The notes: a model not told the origin generated them from the sequence alone. A DNA stretch of 64,000 nt from Porphyrobacter sp. ULC335 (GCF_025917005.1 NZ_CP078091.1:1674001-1738000); one strand, 5' to 3'; positions 53,855-63,537 are shown, counted from the stretch's first letter. Translations and numbers: made by a program.

Positions 53855-55579
53855 ATGAGCATCAATATCGGACCCGCGGCGAGCGACGATCTGCGCCCGC
53901 GCATCACCGTTATCGGGATTGGCGGTGCCGGTGGCAACGCGATCGCCAACATGATTGCGGCCGAGATCGAGGGCGTCGAGTTCATCGTCGCCAACACCGA
54001 CGCGCAGGCGCTCAGCACCTCGCCTGCGGAAAAGCGCATCCAGCTCGGGCCCGATATTACCGGCGGCCTCGGCGCAGGCGCGCGCCCTGAAGTGGGCAAG
54101 GCCGCGGCGGAAGAAACCGTCGCCGAAATCGAAAAGGCGCTCGAAGGCGTCAACATGTGCTTCATCGCGGCAGGCATGGGCGGGGGCACCGGCACCGGCG
54201 CCGCGCCGGTGATCGCGGAAGCCGCGCGCCGCATGGGCGTTCTGACCGTGGGCGTGGTGACCAAGCCGTTCCTGTTCGAAGGCACGCGCCGGATGCGCTC
54301 TGCCGAAGCGGGCATCGAGGAACTGCAGAACCACGTCGACACGCTGATCGTCATTCCCAACCAGAACCTGTTCCTGGTTGCCAAGGCGGAAACCACCTTC
54401 AAGGAGGCCTTCCAGCTGGCCGACGAGGTGCTCCAGCAGGGCGTGCGTTCGATCACCGACCTCATGGTTATGCCCGGCCTCATCAACCTCGACTTTGCCG
54501 ACGTGCGCTCTGTGATGAGCGAGATGGGCAAGGCGATGATGGGCACCGGCGAGGGCGAGGGTGAGAACCGCGCGCTCGACGCCGCCGAACAGGCTATCGC
54601 CAACCCGCTGCTCGACGGCGTCAGCATGGCAGGCGCCAAGGGCGTCATCATCTCGATCATCGGCGGCGAGGACATGCGCCTGCTCGAAGTCGACGAGGCT
54701 GCCAACCACATCCGCGAGCTGGTGGATGAGGATGCGAACATCATCTGGGGTTCGGCCTTCAACCCCGACCTCAAGGGCAAGATCCGCGTCTCGGTCGTCG
54801 CCACCGGTATCGAGCAGAGCGCGATCGGCCAGTCGGAACGTTCGCAGCCGGTCTCGCTCGGGCAATCGCGCGCGCCGAAGCGTCCCGTGCTCGAACTCTC
54901 GGAAGACGAAGGTCTGACCGAACTTCCCCCGATCGAAGACGAAGCGCCCGCGCCTGCTGCGGTGCCGACCTTCGATCTCGGCACGCCCGCGGCAACCGCC
55001 TCGGCCGGCTACGAAGACGAAACCCTCGACCTTGGCGAAGAGGACGAAGAGGAAGCGGATTATCCGCCCGCTGCGCCTTTCGAGCTGACCGGCATGCAGG
55101 CCGGTGACGGCTATGGCGACGAATATGACGACGATGTCGACGGTATCGTCGATCCGCTCGCAGGTCTGCGCGGGGCTGACGAAGCTTCGGGCTTTGGCGC
55201 GGCAGCGGCCGCTCCGGCAACCCCTGCGGCGGAAGCCGAGGACGACACGCTCGATCTCGACGATGGCTACGCGCCCTATAGCGACGCGGCGGATGAACCC
55301 GAAGGGCCTGCGCAGGACGATCTGCTTGCCAGTGCCGACCGTCTTGCCGCCGAAGACCGTCCGGTCGAAGCGCGTCTGGGCGGCGGACGTCGCCGTTCGC
55401 TGCTCGGCGGTGCTGAAGGTGATGATGGCGGGGCAAGCGGCGAGGGCAGCACGCTGTTCGAACGCATGGCCAACCTGTCGCGCAGCACCGCGCGCGACGA
55501 CGATGACGATGATGACGGCGATGATAGTGGCCCGGCGCTCAGTATTCCGCGCTTCCTTGGCCGCCAGAACAACCAGTAA
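53855..55579 (+). CDS. ftsZ: Cell division GTPase FtsZ
   Basis: 574 residues. Tubulin-like GTPase: [13 protein letters not shown], the GTP loop [13 protein letters not shown], then [11 protein letters not shown] (T7 loop) and [11 protein letters not shown]. The globular part ends near residue 320. A very long acidic linker (about 320-560) follows, and the C-terminal peptide SIPRFLGRQ binds FtsA. Total length exceeds E. coli (383) and Caulobacter (508). FtsZ forms the Z ring. Confidence 0.98.
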   Translation: MSINIGPAASDDLRPRITVIGIGGAGGNAIANMIAAEIEGVEFIVANTDAQALSTSPAEKRIQLGPDITGGLGAGARPEVGKAAAEETVAEIEKALEGVNMCFIAAGMGGGTGTGAAPVIAEAARRMGVLTVGVVTKPFLFEGTRRMRSAEAGIEELQNHVDTLIVIPNQNLFLVAKAETTFKEAFQLADEVLQQGVRSITDLMVMPGLINLDFADVRSVMSEMGKAMMGTGEGEGENRALDAAEQAIANPLLDGVSMAGAKGVIISIIGGEDMRLLEVDEAANHIRELVDEDANIIWGSAFNPDLKGKIRVSVVATGIEQSAIGQSERSQPVSLGQSRAPKRPVLELSEDEGLTELPPIEDEAPAPAAVPTFDLGTPAATASAGYEDETLDLGEEDEEEADYPPAAPFELTGMQAGDGYGDEYDDDVDGIVDPLAGLRGADEASGFGAAAAAPATPAAEAEDDTLDLDDGYAPYSDAADEPEGPAQDDLLASADRLAAEDRPVEARLGGGRRRSLLGGAEGDDGGASGEGSTLFERMANLSRSTARDDDDDDDGDDSGPALSIPRFLGRQNNQ

Positions 55580-55584
55580 CAACG

Positions 55585-55622
55585 CGCCCGCGCTGCTATC
55601 CGGCGCGCGGGCGGTGCTGTTT
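55585..55622 (+). terminator. GC hairpin after ftsZ
   Basis: CGCCCGCGC (55585-55593) pairs perfectly with GCGCGGGCG (55605-55613), followed by GTGCTGTTT, a weak T-run. Six bases after the ftsZ stop; probable terminator or attenuator. Confidence 0.5.
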
Positions 55623-55677
55623 GCCGCAGCGTCAGGGACAGCCTCTGGCGGGTATCGGCAGGGCCGTTAGATCACGC

Positions 55678-57150
55678 ATGATGGTGTCGCGCTTTTCCTT
55701 GTCCTGTGTGCTCGCGTTGAGCGCCGTGCTGCTTCCTGCGGGGGCGGCGAGGGCGCAAGACGTGGTTGCGCAGCCTGTCGTGCAGGCGCTCCCTTCGCCC
55801 GAAGTCCAGCGCCTGAACCGCGCTCTGGTTTCGCTGGCAAAGGCTCCGCGTGATCGCGACACGCTGATCGAGGCGGGGCAGGCGGCGCTCGGGGTTGAAG
55901 ATCTGGAAGCGGCGATCGGCTTTTTCGGACGCGCGGCGGAGGTTGATCCGGGCCACCCCGGCGTCGCCATGGGCCTCGGCTCGGTCTATCTGCGCGCGGG
56001 CCGCGCGGGCGAAGCGCTGCTGCAATTCGATCGCGCGCTGGCAGGCGGGGCCGACGAGTGGGCGGTGCAGACCGACCGGGCGTTGACGCTCGATCTGGTC
56101 GGAGAGGGAGGCGCGGCACAGACGGCTTACCTGCGCGCGCTCCAGCTTGATCCAGCCAATGACGAGGCGCGCCGCCGCCTCGCGGTAAGCTATGCCATCG
56201 CCGGTAACAGCGCCCGGTTTGAAGAGACGCTGCGCCCGCTGCTCGACAAGCGCGACATGGCCGCGCACCGCGCACGCGCCTTCGGCCTTGCGATCCTTGG
56301 CGAGAGCGATCGTGCCACCGCGATTGTCGAACAGGTCATGCCGCGCGACCTCGCCACCCGGCTGGTGCCTTATCTCGGCTATATGCCGCGCCTGACCAAG
56401 CCGCAGCAGGCGGCGGCGGCCAATCTCGGGATTTTCCCGCGCGCGGCGGATATCGGGCGGGATGATCCGCGCCTCGCCCGCTTTGCTGCCGAGGAGCGTG
56501 CGGACAGCCGCCTCGCGCCAGCAGGTCCGCCGCTGGGTGCGCGTCCTGCACCTGCGCCCACGCCGGCCCCCAAAACGACGGTTTATGCCGAGCCGCTGCC
56601 GGCCTCGACCATCGGTTCCGCCCCAGCGCAGGCTCGGGTGGCGACGGTCATGCCGGTTGCGGTGAGCACTGCGCCCGCCTCGTCGGCACCGGCTCCTTCG
56701 CAGCCCCAACTGCGCGTGGCCGATGCCTTCGCCGATCTTGGCGCGCCGCTGCCTGATGCGCGGGTCAGCGGGGATGCTGTCGACCTGTCGCGAATCACCG
56801 TCAAGCGCGAGGCTCCGCCGCCGCCGGTGGTCGCCAAGCCCGCCGAAAAGCCCAAGCCCAAGGAGCCGCCCAAGCCGGTCCACCCCAGCCGCGTCTGGGT
56901 GCAGGTGGCAACCGGCAGGAAGATCGATGCGCTCGCCTTCGACTGGAAGCGCATTGCCAAGGAAGGGGGCAAGTCGCTCTCCGCCCTGAAGCCGCACACC
57001 GCGCGCTGGGGGCAGACCAACCGGCTGGTTGTGGGCCCCGTCGCCAGCCGCGACAAGGCCGAGGCGCTGGTCCGCGATTTGAAGAAGCAGGGCCTCGACG
57101 TGTTCCTGTGGTTGAGCGACGAAGGTGAGGCAGTTCAACCGCTTAAGTGA
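55678..57150 (+). CDS. Exported TPR/SPOR-domain protein
   Basis: 490 residues from the ATG at 55678 (an ATG one codon later is equally possible). Signal peptide FSLSCVLALSAVLLPAGAARA, TPR-like helices (residues about 40-210: DLEAAIGFFGRAAEVDPGHPG, GRAGEALLQFDRAL), a Pro/Ala-rich linker, then a C-terminal SPOR domain (RVWVQVATGRKIDAL to GLDVFLWL), which binds denuded septal peptidoglycan. It probably acts at the septum. Position right after ftsZ fits a division role. Confidence 0.88.
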   Translation: MMVSRFSLSCVLALSAVLLPAGAARAQDVVAQPVVQALPSPEVQRLNRALVSLAKAPRDRDTLIEAGQAALGVEDLEAAIGFFGRAAEVDPGHPGVAMGLGSVYLRAGRAGEALLQFDRALAGGADEWAVQTDRALTLDLVGEGGAAQTAYLRALQLDPANDEARRRLAVSYAIAGNSARFEETLRPLLDKRDMAAHRARAFGLAILGESDRATAIVEQVMPRDLATRLVPYLGYMPRLTKPQQAAAANLGIFPRAADIGRDDPRLARFAAEERADSRLAPAGPPLGARPAPAPTPAPKTTVYAEPLPASTIGSAPAQARVATVMPVAVSTAPASSAPAPSQPQLRVADAFADLGAPLPDARVSGDAVDLSRITVKREAPPPPVVAKPAEKPKPKEPPKPVHPSRVWVQVATGRKIDALAFDWKRIAKEGGKSLSALKPHTARWGQTNRLVVGPVASRDKAEALVRDLKKQGLDVFLWLSDEGEAVQPLK

Positions 57151-57309
57151 TGCAAGTCGCCCGTCCACGGGTTTCTTTGCACAGGCTTTGCACAGGTCTA
57201 TCCGGTTCTCCCCAGCCACTCCATCTTGTGTGATTGCCAAGCGGCCCGCTTCGCGTCCATCCCTGCTCGCGATGCTACGCAAACCCCTTCAGCCTGCGAA
57301 AGCCCGGCC

Positions 57310-57816
57310 ATGAGAGCGCAAGAAATGGACTATTCCGCCGAGGACGAAGCCGCCCCCGTCGATATGCTCGCCAGCCTGTTCGCGGCGCGCGGATGGCCGT
57401 GCGACATGGTTTCCGACGACGAAATGACCGGCGAAGTGCAGGGCAGCTGGGCCAATTACCAGCTCCGCGCGATCTGGCGGGCGGAAGACGGCGTGCTGCA
57501 ATTCCTGTGCCTGCCCGACATCCGCGTCACCGAAGACAAGCGCGCCGCCGCCTATGAGCTGCTGTGCCTCGTCAACGAACAGATGTGGCTCGGCCATTTC
57601 GATATCTGGTCGAACGGCGATGTGCTGCTGTACCGCCACGGCGCGCTTCTGGGCGATCACGGACGGCTGAGCATCGACATGGCGCAGGCGCTGGTCGAGA
57701 GCGCGATTGACGAATGCGACCGCTTCTACCCCGCCTTCCAGTTCGTGCTGTGGGGCGACAAGAGCCCGCGCGCGGCGCTGGACGCGGCGATGGTCGACGC
57801 GGCGGGCGAGGCCTGA
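57310..57816 (+). CDS. YbjN-domain protein
   Basis: 168 residues. WANYQLRAIWRAEDGVLQFLCLPDI and LVNEQMWLGHFDIWSNGDVLLYRHGAL are the YbjN (DUF1821-like) pattern, a fold related to type III secretion chaperones. E. coli YbjN influences stress and motility, but no molecular role is known here. Chosen start is the ATG at 57310. It is followed 16 bases later by proC and both are probably co-transcribed. Confidence 0.82.
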   Translation: MRAQEMDYSAEDEAAPVDMLASLFAARGWPCDMVSDDEMTGEVQGSWANYQLRAIWRAEDGVLQFLCLPDIRVTEDKRAAAYELLCLVNEQMWLGHFDIWSNGDVLLYRHGALLGDHGRLSIDMAQALVESAIDECDRFYPAFQFVLWGDKSPRAALDAAMVDAAGEA

Positions 57817-57832
57817 GCGCCCGCGCCGCGCC

Positions 57833-58633
57833 ATGACCAGCCACCTCCTCATCATCGGTTGCGGCAATATGGGCGGCGCGATGCTGGCCGGATGGCTGGC
57901 CGCGGGGGAGAGCCCTTCGCGCTTTTCCGTCCTTGATCCCGCTCTGCCCGAAGCGCCTGAAGGTGTGGCGCTCTATCGCAGTGCGGATGATGCCGCAGCG
58001 GCAGGGCATGATGCGGTGCTGCTCGGTTTCAAGCCGCAGCAATTGGGCGCGCTTGGCCCGGGTTTGCAGGGCCTTACGGGCGCGGGTGTCACGGTGTGCT
58101 CGTTGCTCGCCGGGATCACGCTGGCGCAGCTTGGCGCGGCCTTCCCGCAGGCTGGCGCGCATGTGCGGGTGATGCCCAATCTGGCCGCGCGCATCAACAA
58201 ATCGCCGGTGATCCTGGCCGAGGCCGGACTGGACGCGAGCGGGCGCGATGCCGTGTTCGCATTGTTCGACGCGCTTGGCAGCGCGGTGTGGCTGGACGAC
58301 GAGGCGCAGTTCGATCTCGTCACTGCTCTCGCCGGTTCGGGGCCGGGCTTTGTCTATCGCTTTATCGATGCGCTGGCGGGCGCGGCGGTCGATCTCGGGC
58401 TGGACGAGGCGACCGCATCCAGCCTCGCGCTCGCCACGGTCGAGGGCGCGGCTGCGCTGGCGGCGGCATCCGATGTCGGTCCCGCCACGCTCGCCGACCG
58501 CGTTGCCAGCCCCGGCGGCATGACCCGCGAAGGGCTCAACGTGCTCGATGCCGATGCGGCCTTGCGCCGCTTGCTGGCCGCAACTTTGCGTGCCACGCGG
58601 GACAAAGGCGCTTCGCTTTCCAAGGCAGGTTAA
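57833..58633 (+). CDS. proC: Pyrroline-5-carboxylate reductase
   Basis: 266 residues from the ATG at 57833. NAD(P)-binding LLIIGCGNMGGAMLAG, then VRVMPNLAARI and GSGPGFVYRFIDAL with the conserved C-terminal VASPGGMTREGLNVL. It reduces pyrroline-5-carboxylate to proline. Length and motifs are normal for ProC. Confidence 0.95.
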   Translation: MTSHLLIIGCGNMGGAMLAGWLAAGESPSRFSVLDPALPEAPEGVALYRSADDAAAAGHDAVLLGFKPQQLGALGPGLQGLTGAGVTVCSLLAGITLAQLGAAFPQAGAHVRVMPNLAARINKSPVILAEAGLDASGRDAVFALFDALGSAVWLDDEAQFDLVTALAGSGPGFVYRFIDALAGAAVDLGLDEATASSLALATVEGAAALAAASDVGPATLADRVASPGGMTREGLNVLDADAALRRLLAATLRATRDKGASLSKAG

Positions 58634-58774
58634 GATTAACAGGCGTTAAGCTGAACGGATTGCGCGCTTTGCAATCCGGTTTCGCTTGAAATGCCGTAAC
58701 GAAAGCCCGATATTGCATCCATTGAGAGCGTGGGCATTTCCGCGCTCCGACAAGGAAAGGCTAAGGGTTTCGCA

Positions 58775-59521
58775 ATGGCTGACTGGAATGACTCTTCGCG
58801 CAACGCGCAGCGGTTTGGCTCCGTGCCCCGCGCCGGAGGCGATGTTGCCGGCCGCGTGAACTTTGACGAGGGCCTGCGTTCGCACATGCTCTCGATCTAC
58901 AATTACATGACCTCGGGCATCCTGCTGACCGGGATCGTCGCGCTGCTCGCCTATAACACCGGCGTTGCAGAAACGATCTTCACCGGCGGTATCCTGCGCT
59001 GGATCGTTGCGCTTTCGCCGATGGCCATCGTCTTCGCGATGAGCCTTGGCGCCAACCGCTTCAGCACGGGTACGCTCCAGTTGATGTTCTGGGGCTTTGC
59101 GACGCTGATGGGCCTGTCGCTGTCCTCGGTGTTCCTCGTGTACACCGGCGGTTCGATCGCCACCACGTTCTTCGCCACCTCGGCGGCCTTTGCCGGTCTG
59201 TCGCTGTACGGCTACACCACCAAGAAGAGCCTGTCCGGCATGGGCAGCTTCCTGATCATGGGCGTCATCGGCCTGATCGTGGCGATGGTCATCAACCTGT
59301 TCCTGCAGTCGCCTGCGTTCCACTACGCGATCAGCTTCATCGGCGTTCTGATCTTCGCCGGCCTGACCGCCTATGATACGCAGCGCCTGAAGAACGAGTA
59401 CGAGTACCTGCGCGGCTCCGAGTTCGCCGGCAAGGCTGTCGTGCTGGGCGCGCTGACGCTGTATCTGGACTTCATCAACATGTTCCAGTTCCTGCTCAGC
59501 TTCCTCGGCAACCGCGAGTAA
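58775..59521 (+). CDS. Bax inhibitor-1/YccA family membrane protein
   Basis: 248 residues from the ATG at 58775, which has an AAGGAAAGG ribosome site; a longer frame begins 45 bases earlier. Seven membrane segments. Typical BI-1 blocks: MLSIYNYMTSGILLTG, LMGLSLSSVFLVYTG and the C-terminal TAYDTQRLKNEYEY. Members leak Ca2+ or interact with FtsH. The exact role in bacteria is unknown. Confidence 0.9.
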   Translation: MADWNDSSRNAQRFGSVPRAGGDVAGRVNFDEGLRSHMLSIYNYMTSGILLTGIVALLAYNTGVAETIFTGGILRWIVALSPMAIVFAMSLGANRFSTGTLQLMFWGFATLMGLSLSSVFLVYTGGSIATTFFATSAAFAGLSLYGYTTKKSLSGMGSFLIMGVIGLIVAMVINLFLQSPAFHYAISFIGVLIFAGLTAYDTQRLKNEYEYLRGSEFAGKAVVLGALTLYLDFINMFQFLLSFLGNRE

Positions 59522-59586
59522 GCATTCACACTTAACCTGCGCGGCAGCAGCGTAAGCACTTCGCCGCAATGGTGTTGAAATCTCGG

Positions 59587-59625
59587 ATGCCCGGAACCTT
59601 TCCCTAGGTTCCGGGCATTTGCTTT
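59587..59625 (+). terminator. Intrinsic terminator after BI-1 gene
   Basis: ATGCCCGGAACC (59587-59598) pairs perfectly with GGTTCCGGGCAT (59607-59618), loop of eight, then TTGCTTTG. It lies 65 bases after the gene's stop. Confidence 0.75.
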
Positions 59626-59731
59626 GTTAGCGGGCGCAGCTATCGCAGCGCTTCAGGCTGGAGCAAGCCGGGGGCGCGCATCCTTGCCCCGAAGCGGCAA
59701 TCACAGACCGCAGCAGGAGAGAGTACCCCCC

Positions 59732-60652
59732 ATGAGTGCGGCCCCGCAGACGCCTTCCGACCCGATCCGTACCACCACACGCACCCCCTTCGGGCTCGCC
59801 ATCACCACGCTGGCAGTGGGCGGAGCCATGCTGGCCGCTTGCGCCACACCGCCGCCGCCGCCCCCTCCGCCTCCCCCGCCGCCCACTCCGCCGGTCGTCG
59901 TGCAAGAGGCCGTTCCCTATCGTCCGCTGCCCCCGGGCGGCGCGCATTACGTGATGAACCTGCCCAGCCGCGGCCCCGACGGGCGCCGCATCACGGTCAA
60001 TTCCAATCTGTCGAACGACCAGCTGGTCTGGAACCTGCGTTCGGCATGGAACGTCGCGGCGCTCAATTGCCTGGCGCCCGAGTATCAGCCGATCCTCGAT
60101 GGCTATCGCGCCTTCCTGACCACCAACGTGAAGACGCTCAAGGCGGTCAATGACCGGATCGAGAAGACCTACACCAGCCGTTTCCGGGTAAAGCGCGATG
60201 CGATTGTGGCGCGTGATGCCTACACCACGCAGGTCTACAACTTCTTCGCCGAACCTGCCGCGCGCGCCGGGTTCTGCCGCGCAGCGCTCGACATGGCGAA
60301 CAACGCGGCTGTCGCGCCGCCGAGCGATCCGCTCGTCTTCGCGCGCGCCAGCTTTGACGGACTGCTGCTGCCGTTCGAACAGTTCTTCGACGAATACGAG
60401 GCCTACCAGCGCGCTTCGTCGGAGTGGGACGCGCAATGGGGCACACTCTACGGCGCCTCGCAGCCCGGCTGGGTGGCGGTGCAACAGGCGCGGGCCGGGA
60501 CGATGACCGATCCGGCCGCGGGCTTGGTGCAGACCGTGATCGACCCGGTGACCGGCCTTCCGGTGCCGGTGATTCCGGTCAATGAAGGCGTCACCTCGCA
60601 GCCGGTGGTCCAGCCCATCGGCCCGCGGATTGGCGGCGCATCGGGCCAGTAG
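59732..60652 (+). CDS. Polyproline lipoprotein of unknown function
   Basis: 306 residues from the ATG at 59732. A charged N-terminus, a hydrophobic segment with a lipobox (AMLAACATP), then twelve consecutive prolines and a VVQEAVPYRPLPPGGAHYVMNLP start of the body. The body is mostly helical with conserved-looking cysteines (AALNCLAPEY, GFCRAALDM). No family recognised. A polyproline run this long needs EF-P (a general requirement, gene not in the window) and may keep the body away from the membrane. Confidence 0.7.
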   Translation: MSAAPQTPSDPIRTTTRTPFGLAITTLAVGGAMLAACATPPPPPPPPPPPPTPPVVVQEAVPYRPLPPGGAHYVMNLPSRGPDGRRITVNSNLSNDQLVWNLRSAWNVAALNCLAPEYQPILDGYRAFLTTNVKTLKAVNDRIEKTYTSRFRVKRDAIVARDAYTTQVYNFFAEPAARAGFCRAALDMANNAAVAPPSDPLVFARASFDGLLLPFEQFFDEYEAYQRASSEWDAQWGTLYGASQPGWVAVQQARAGTMTDPAAGLVQTVIDPVTGLPVPVIPVNEGVTSQPVVQPIGPRIGGASGQ

Positions 60653-60763
60653 AGCGGGTCCGGCAGAGGGCAAATCTTGCGTTGCAAGGCCATTTGCTTC
60701 CCGCTAAATCGCGCTCGCTTGCCAAGGCCCCTACAGGGCGCGGTGGGCGCGAAAACCTGGAAC

Positions 60764-60839
<76 letters not shown>

Positions 60840-60904
60840 GTTTCGGGTGACACGTGCCTGTCCGGGGGACAGGCGCGGCCCCGAAACTCCCAAGCGCAAG
60901 CGCG

Positions 60905-60933
60905 GGAGGAACTGGGCACCGGGTTCTTTTTTT
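60905..60933 (+). terminator. Terminator-like T-run after tRNA-Ala
   Basis: A G/C-rich imperfect hairpin (around GAACTGGGCACCGGGTTC) is followed by seven T residues at 60927-60933. A nested hairpin (GCCTGTCC with GGACAGGC at 60856-60874, enclosed by TTTCGGG and CCCGAAA) precedes it. Between 60934 and 61065 I see nothing coding. Confidence 0.55.
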
Positions 60934-61065
60934 CGCCCTCAGACGCCGGGCGCGGGCCGTCCGGCCCGCTTGGCTTTCCTCGCATAAGCTCGGGCGCGCG
61001 GTCGCGCCTGCGGCCCTTTGGGCCGAGGAACAACCTGCCATCTGTCACTGTAACGGCGCGCAGCG

Positions 61066-61143
61066 CCGCAAGGCCGACCGGCCGCCCGCAGCGACGCGCC
61101 CGAAGGGCGTGAGAGCGAGGATTGCGCTCGCGGAGGCGAGCGC
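61066..61143 (-). repeat. Dispersed structured repeat, copy C (reversed)
   Basis: Minus-strand copy of the repeat at 28030 and 63389. Hairpin GCGCTCGC-CTCC-GCGAGCGC, block ATCCTCGCT, a stem of CCCTTCGGG type, block TCGCTGCGGGCGGCC, end TCGGCCTTGCGG. Stem sequences differ from the other copies while pairing is kept. Confidence 0.8.
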
Positions 61144-61149
61144 CTAACA

Positions 61150-61316
61150 ACAAAAGGCGTTTCGGTAACGGGAATGCGGTTTGATTCCGCAGCTGTCCCT
61201 GCAACTGTAAGCGGTGAGTATGCGGTGCGCGCCCTGAAAAGGGCAGCCACTGGAGCGGCGACGCTCTGGGAAGGTGAGCACCGGATGCGTTGATCCGTGA
61301 GCCAGGAGACCGACCG
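61150..61316 (+). ncRNA. Cobalamin riboswitch
   Basis: Contains the class I cobalamin signature in order: CGGGAATGCGGT, ATTCCGCAGCTG, CCCTGCAACTGTAAGCGG, GCAGCCACTGG, GGGAAGGTGAGC and the 3' GAGCCAGGAGACC. The B12 box lies directly before the leader of a BtuB-like receptor. The 130 bases that follow to the receptor start contain hairpins that may form the expression platform; high cobalamin should lower expression. Confidence 0.95.
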
Positions 61317-61446
61317 GGGCGTGTCGCTCTTTGCTTGGCTCAGGGATTGGCCAAGCGCGGAAACTGACTTTCGTTGTGAGCGACATCGCTAGGCTGTGGG
61401 GGAGGCTCCCTCGCGGCCACCATGTTGCTGATGACGGGAGGAATCC

Positions 61447-63384
61447 GTGAGAAATTTGAAATTGTTGTGCAGCGTCGCTGGGGCGGCGCTGGTTTGGGCT
61501 GTGCCGGTTTTGGGGCAGGACGCCGATACTGGCGGCGAACAGATCATTTTTGCCGATACGCGTCTGCCCGAACCCATTCTGGTATCCGCCAGCCGTGACG
61601 GATCGTTATCGCGCGAGGATTTCACCGGCTCAGCGCTGGTGATCACCGCCGAACAGCTCGAAAACCGCCAGACCCGTGACATCGCCGACATCCTGCGCGA
61701 TGTGCCGGGCGTCGCCGTCGCTGGCATCGCAGGGCAGACCCAGATCCGCCTGCGCGGGTCGGAAGCCAATCATGTGCTGGTGCTGGTCGACGGGATCGAG
61801 GTTTCCGATCCCTTCGCGGGCGAATTCGACATCGGCACGCTTCAGGCCGAACCCGGCGCGCGGGTGGAAGTGCTGCGGGGGCCGCAATCGGCGCTCTACG
61901 GTCCGGACGCGATCGGCGGCGTGGTCGCTTATGAAAGCGCGAGCGGTCGCAGCCGACCGGGCTTTGCCGCGCGGATCGAAGGTGGCACCGACAACACCAT
62001 CAACGGCGCGCTGCGTTACGGCGCGAGCGGTGACAGCTGGGTCGCGGCGCTCTCTGCCGTCGTCGTCAGCACCGATGGCCAGCCCAATGCGCGGGGCGGC
62101 TCGCGCGACATTGGCCGCGACAGCTACACGCTGGCGGGCAAGGGCAGCGTCGAGCTGACCGAGACTCTCGCCCTGCGCGCCGCCGCCCGCTTCATCCGCA
62201 CCGAGGGCCAGACCAACGACAGCAATTTCGACCGCACTAGCCCCACCTTCGGCTTCATCATCGACAGCCCCGGCGTGACGTTCACCAACGAGGCGGTTTA
62301 CGCCCTTGTTGGTGCGCGGGCCGAGGTGCTGGACGGGCGCTGGACGCATGATCTGTCCGCTCAGGTCGCCGAGGTGGACCGGCAAACGGATAGCCCCTTC
62401 GGCCTCACCTCGGCCAGCGAAGGCGACCGCGTCAAAGCGTCTTACGTCACCGCGTTCAAGCTGGCGGATGAACACAACCTCACCTTTGCAGCCGATTGGG
62501 AGCGTGAAAGCTTCCGCAATGCGCTGGCGGCAAGCGGCGGGTTCACCGGCAGGCGTGCGATCGAGCAGACCGGCTTCGTGGGCGAATATCGCTACAGCGG
62601 AGATGCCTTCGACCTCTCCGCCGCAATCCGCCACGACATCAACGACCGCTTCCGCGATGCGACCACCTTCCGCGTGGGCGCAGGGTATCGCATCACCGAC
62701 ACCACCCGCCTGCGCGCGGCGGCGGGATCGGGCGTCAAAAACCCCGGCTTCTTCGAACTGTTCGGTTTCGTCGATGGCCGCTTCATCGGCAATGAGGCGC
62801 TGCGGCCGGAAAAATCCACCGGTTGGGAAGTGGGCTTCGATCAGGACATCGGTGATGCCGCCCGCGTCGCGGTGACCTATTTCGACAGCGAGCTGGAAGG
62901 CGAGATCTTCACGACCTTCCCGGCCCCCACCTTCATCGCCACGCCGGCCAACCGCACTACGGTGAGCCAGCAGCGGGGTGTCGAAGTGTCGGTGGGCGCC
63001 CGCCTCGCCGAGCAGTGGAGCCTCGATGCGGCCTATTCCTACCTTGATGCCGAGGAGAACGGGATCGAGGAAGTGCGCCGCCCCGAACATATCGCCAGCG
63101 CGGCGCTGACATGGACCGCACCGGGCGATGCTGCCTCGGCCACGCTGGTGGTGCGCCATAATGGCGCGACGCCCGATGTGGCCTTCACTGATCCCAGCTT
63201 CCGTCCGGTGCGGGTGCAGCTTGACGATTACACCCTCGTCAACCTCAACGCGCGCGTGAAGCTGACCGACAGCGTCAGCGGCTTCGCCCGCGTCGAGAAC
63301 CTGCTGGACGAGCGGTACGAGCAGGTGTTCAGCTTCGTCTCACCGGGGCGGTCTGCGGTGATCGGCGTGGAGGCGCGTTTTTGA
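61447..63384 (+). CDS. btuB: TonB-dependent cobalamin receptor, BtuB-like
   Basis: 645 residues from a GTG start with GGGAGGAA as ribosome site. Signal peptide to about residue 24, a TonB-box-like region (EPILVSASRDG), a plug domain (DVPGVAVAGIAGQTQIRLRG, VLRGPQSALYGPDAIGG) and a beta barrel that ends VIGVEARF with the C-terminal Phe. Riboswitch control upstream makes cobalamin the likely substrate, imported across the outer membrane with TonB energy. Confidence 0.93.
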   Translation: MRNLKLLCSVAGAALVWAVPVLGQDADTGGEQIIFADTRLPEPILVSASRDGSLSREDFTGSALVITAEQLENRQTRDIADILRDVPGVAVAGIAGQTQIRLRGSEANHVLVLVDGIEVSDPFAGEFDIGTLQAEPGARVEVLRGPQSALYGPDAIGGVVAYESASGRSRPGFAARIEGGTDNTINGALRYGASGDSWVAALSAVVVSTDGQPNARGGSRDIGRDSYTLAGKGSVELTETLALRAAARFIRTEGQTNDSNFDRTSPTFGFIIDSPGVTFTNEAVYALVGARAEVLDGRWTHDLSAQVAEVDRQTDSPFGLTSASEGDRVKASYVTAFKLADEHNLTFAADWERESFRNALAASGGFTGRRAIEQTGFVGEYRYSGDAFDLSAAIRHDINDRFRDATTFRVGAGYRITDTTRLRAAAGSGVKNPGFFELFGFVDGRFIGNEALRPEKSTGWEVGFDQDIGDAARVAVTYFDSELEGEIFTTFPAPTFIATPANRTTVSQQRGVEVSVGARLAEQWSLDAAYSYLDAEENGIEEVRRPEHIASAALTWTAPGDAASATLVVRHNGATPDVAFTDPSFRPVRVQLDDYTLVNLNARVKLTDSVSGFARVENLLDERYEQVFSFVSPGRSAVIGVEARF

Positions 63385-63388
63385 GTTC

Positions 63389-63468
63389 CGCACGCCATCC
63401 GGCGTGCGAAATCCTCGCTCACGCGACCTGACGGTCGCATCGCTGCGGGCGGCCAGTCGGCCTTGCGG
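63389..63468 (+). repeat. Dispersed structured repeat, copy B
   Basis: Starts 4 bases after the receptor stop. Hairpin GCACGCC-ATCC-GGCGTGC, block ATCCTCGCTCACGC, stem GACC-TGAC-GGTC, block GCATCGCTGCGGGC, stem GGCC-AGTC-GGCC, end TTGCGG. An extra hairpin GGACC-TTT-GGTCC follows. The first stem may also end the receptor transcript. Confidence 0.85.
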
Positions 63469-63537
63469 ACCTTTGGTCCGGAGGTGCGGTCGCCCAAAGC
63501 CCTCGCATTTGCAGCAAGAAATGCGTAGGGGGCTCCC

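Noticed and set aside
53789..55582. Minus-strand open frame of 597 codons opposite ftsZ
   Set aside because: Antisense of a gene with unambiguous FtsZ motifs; its length reflects codon bias.
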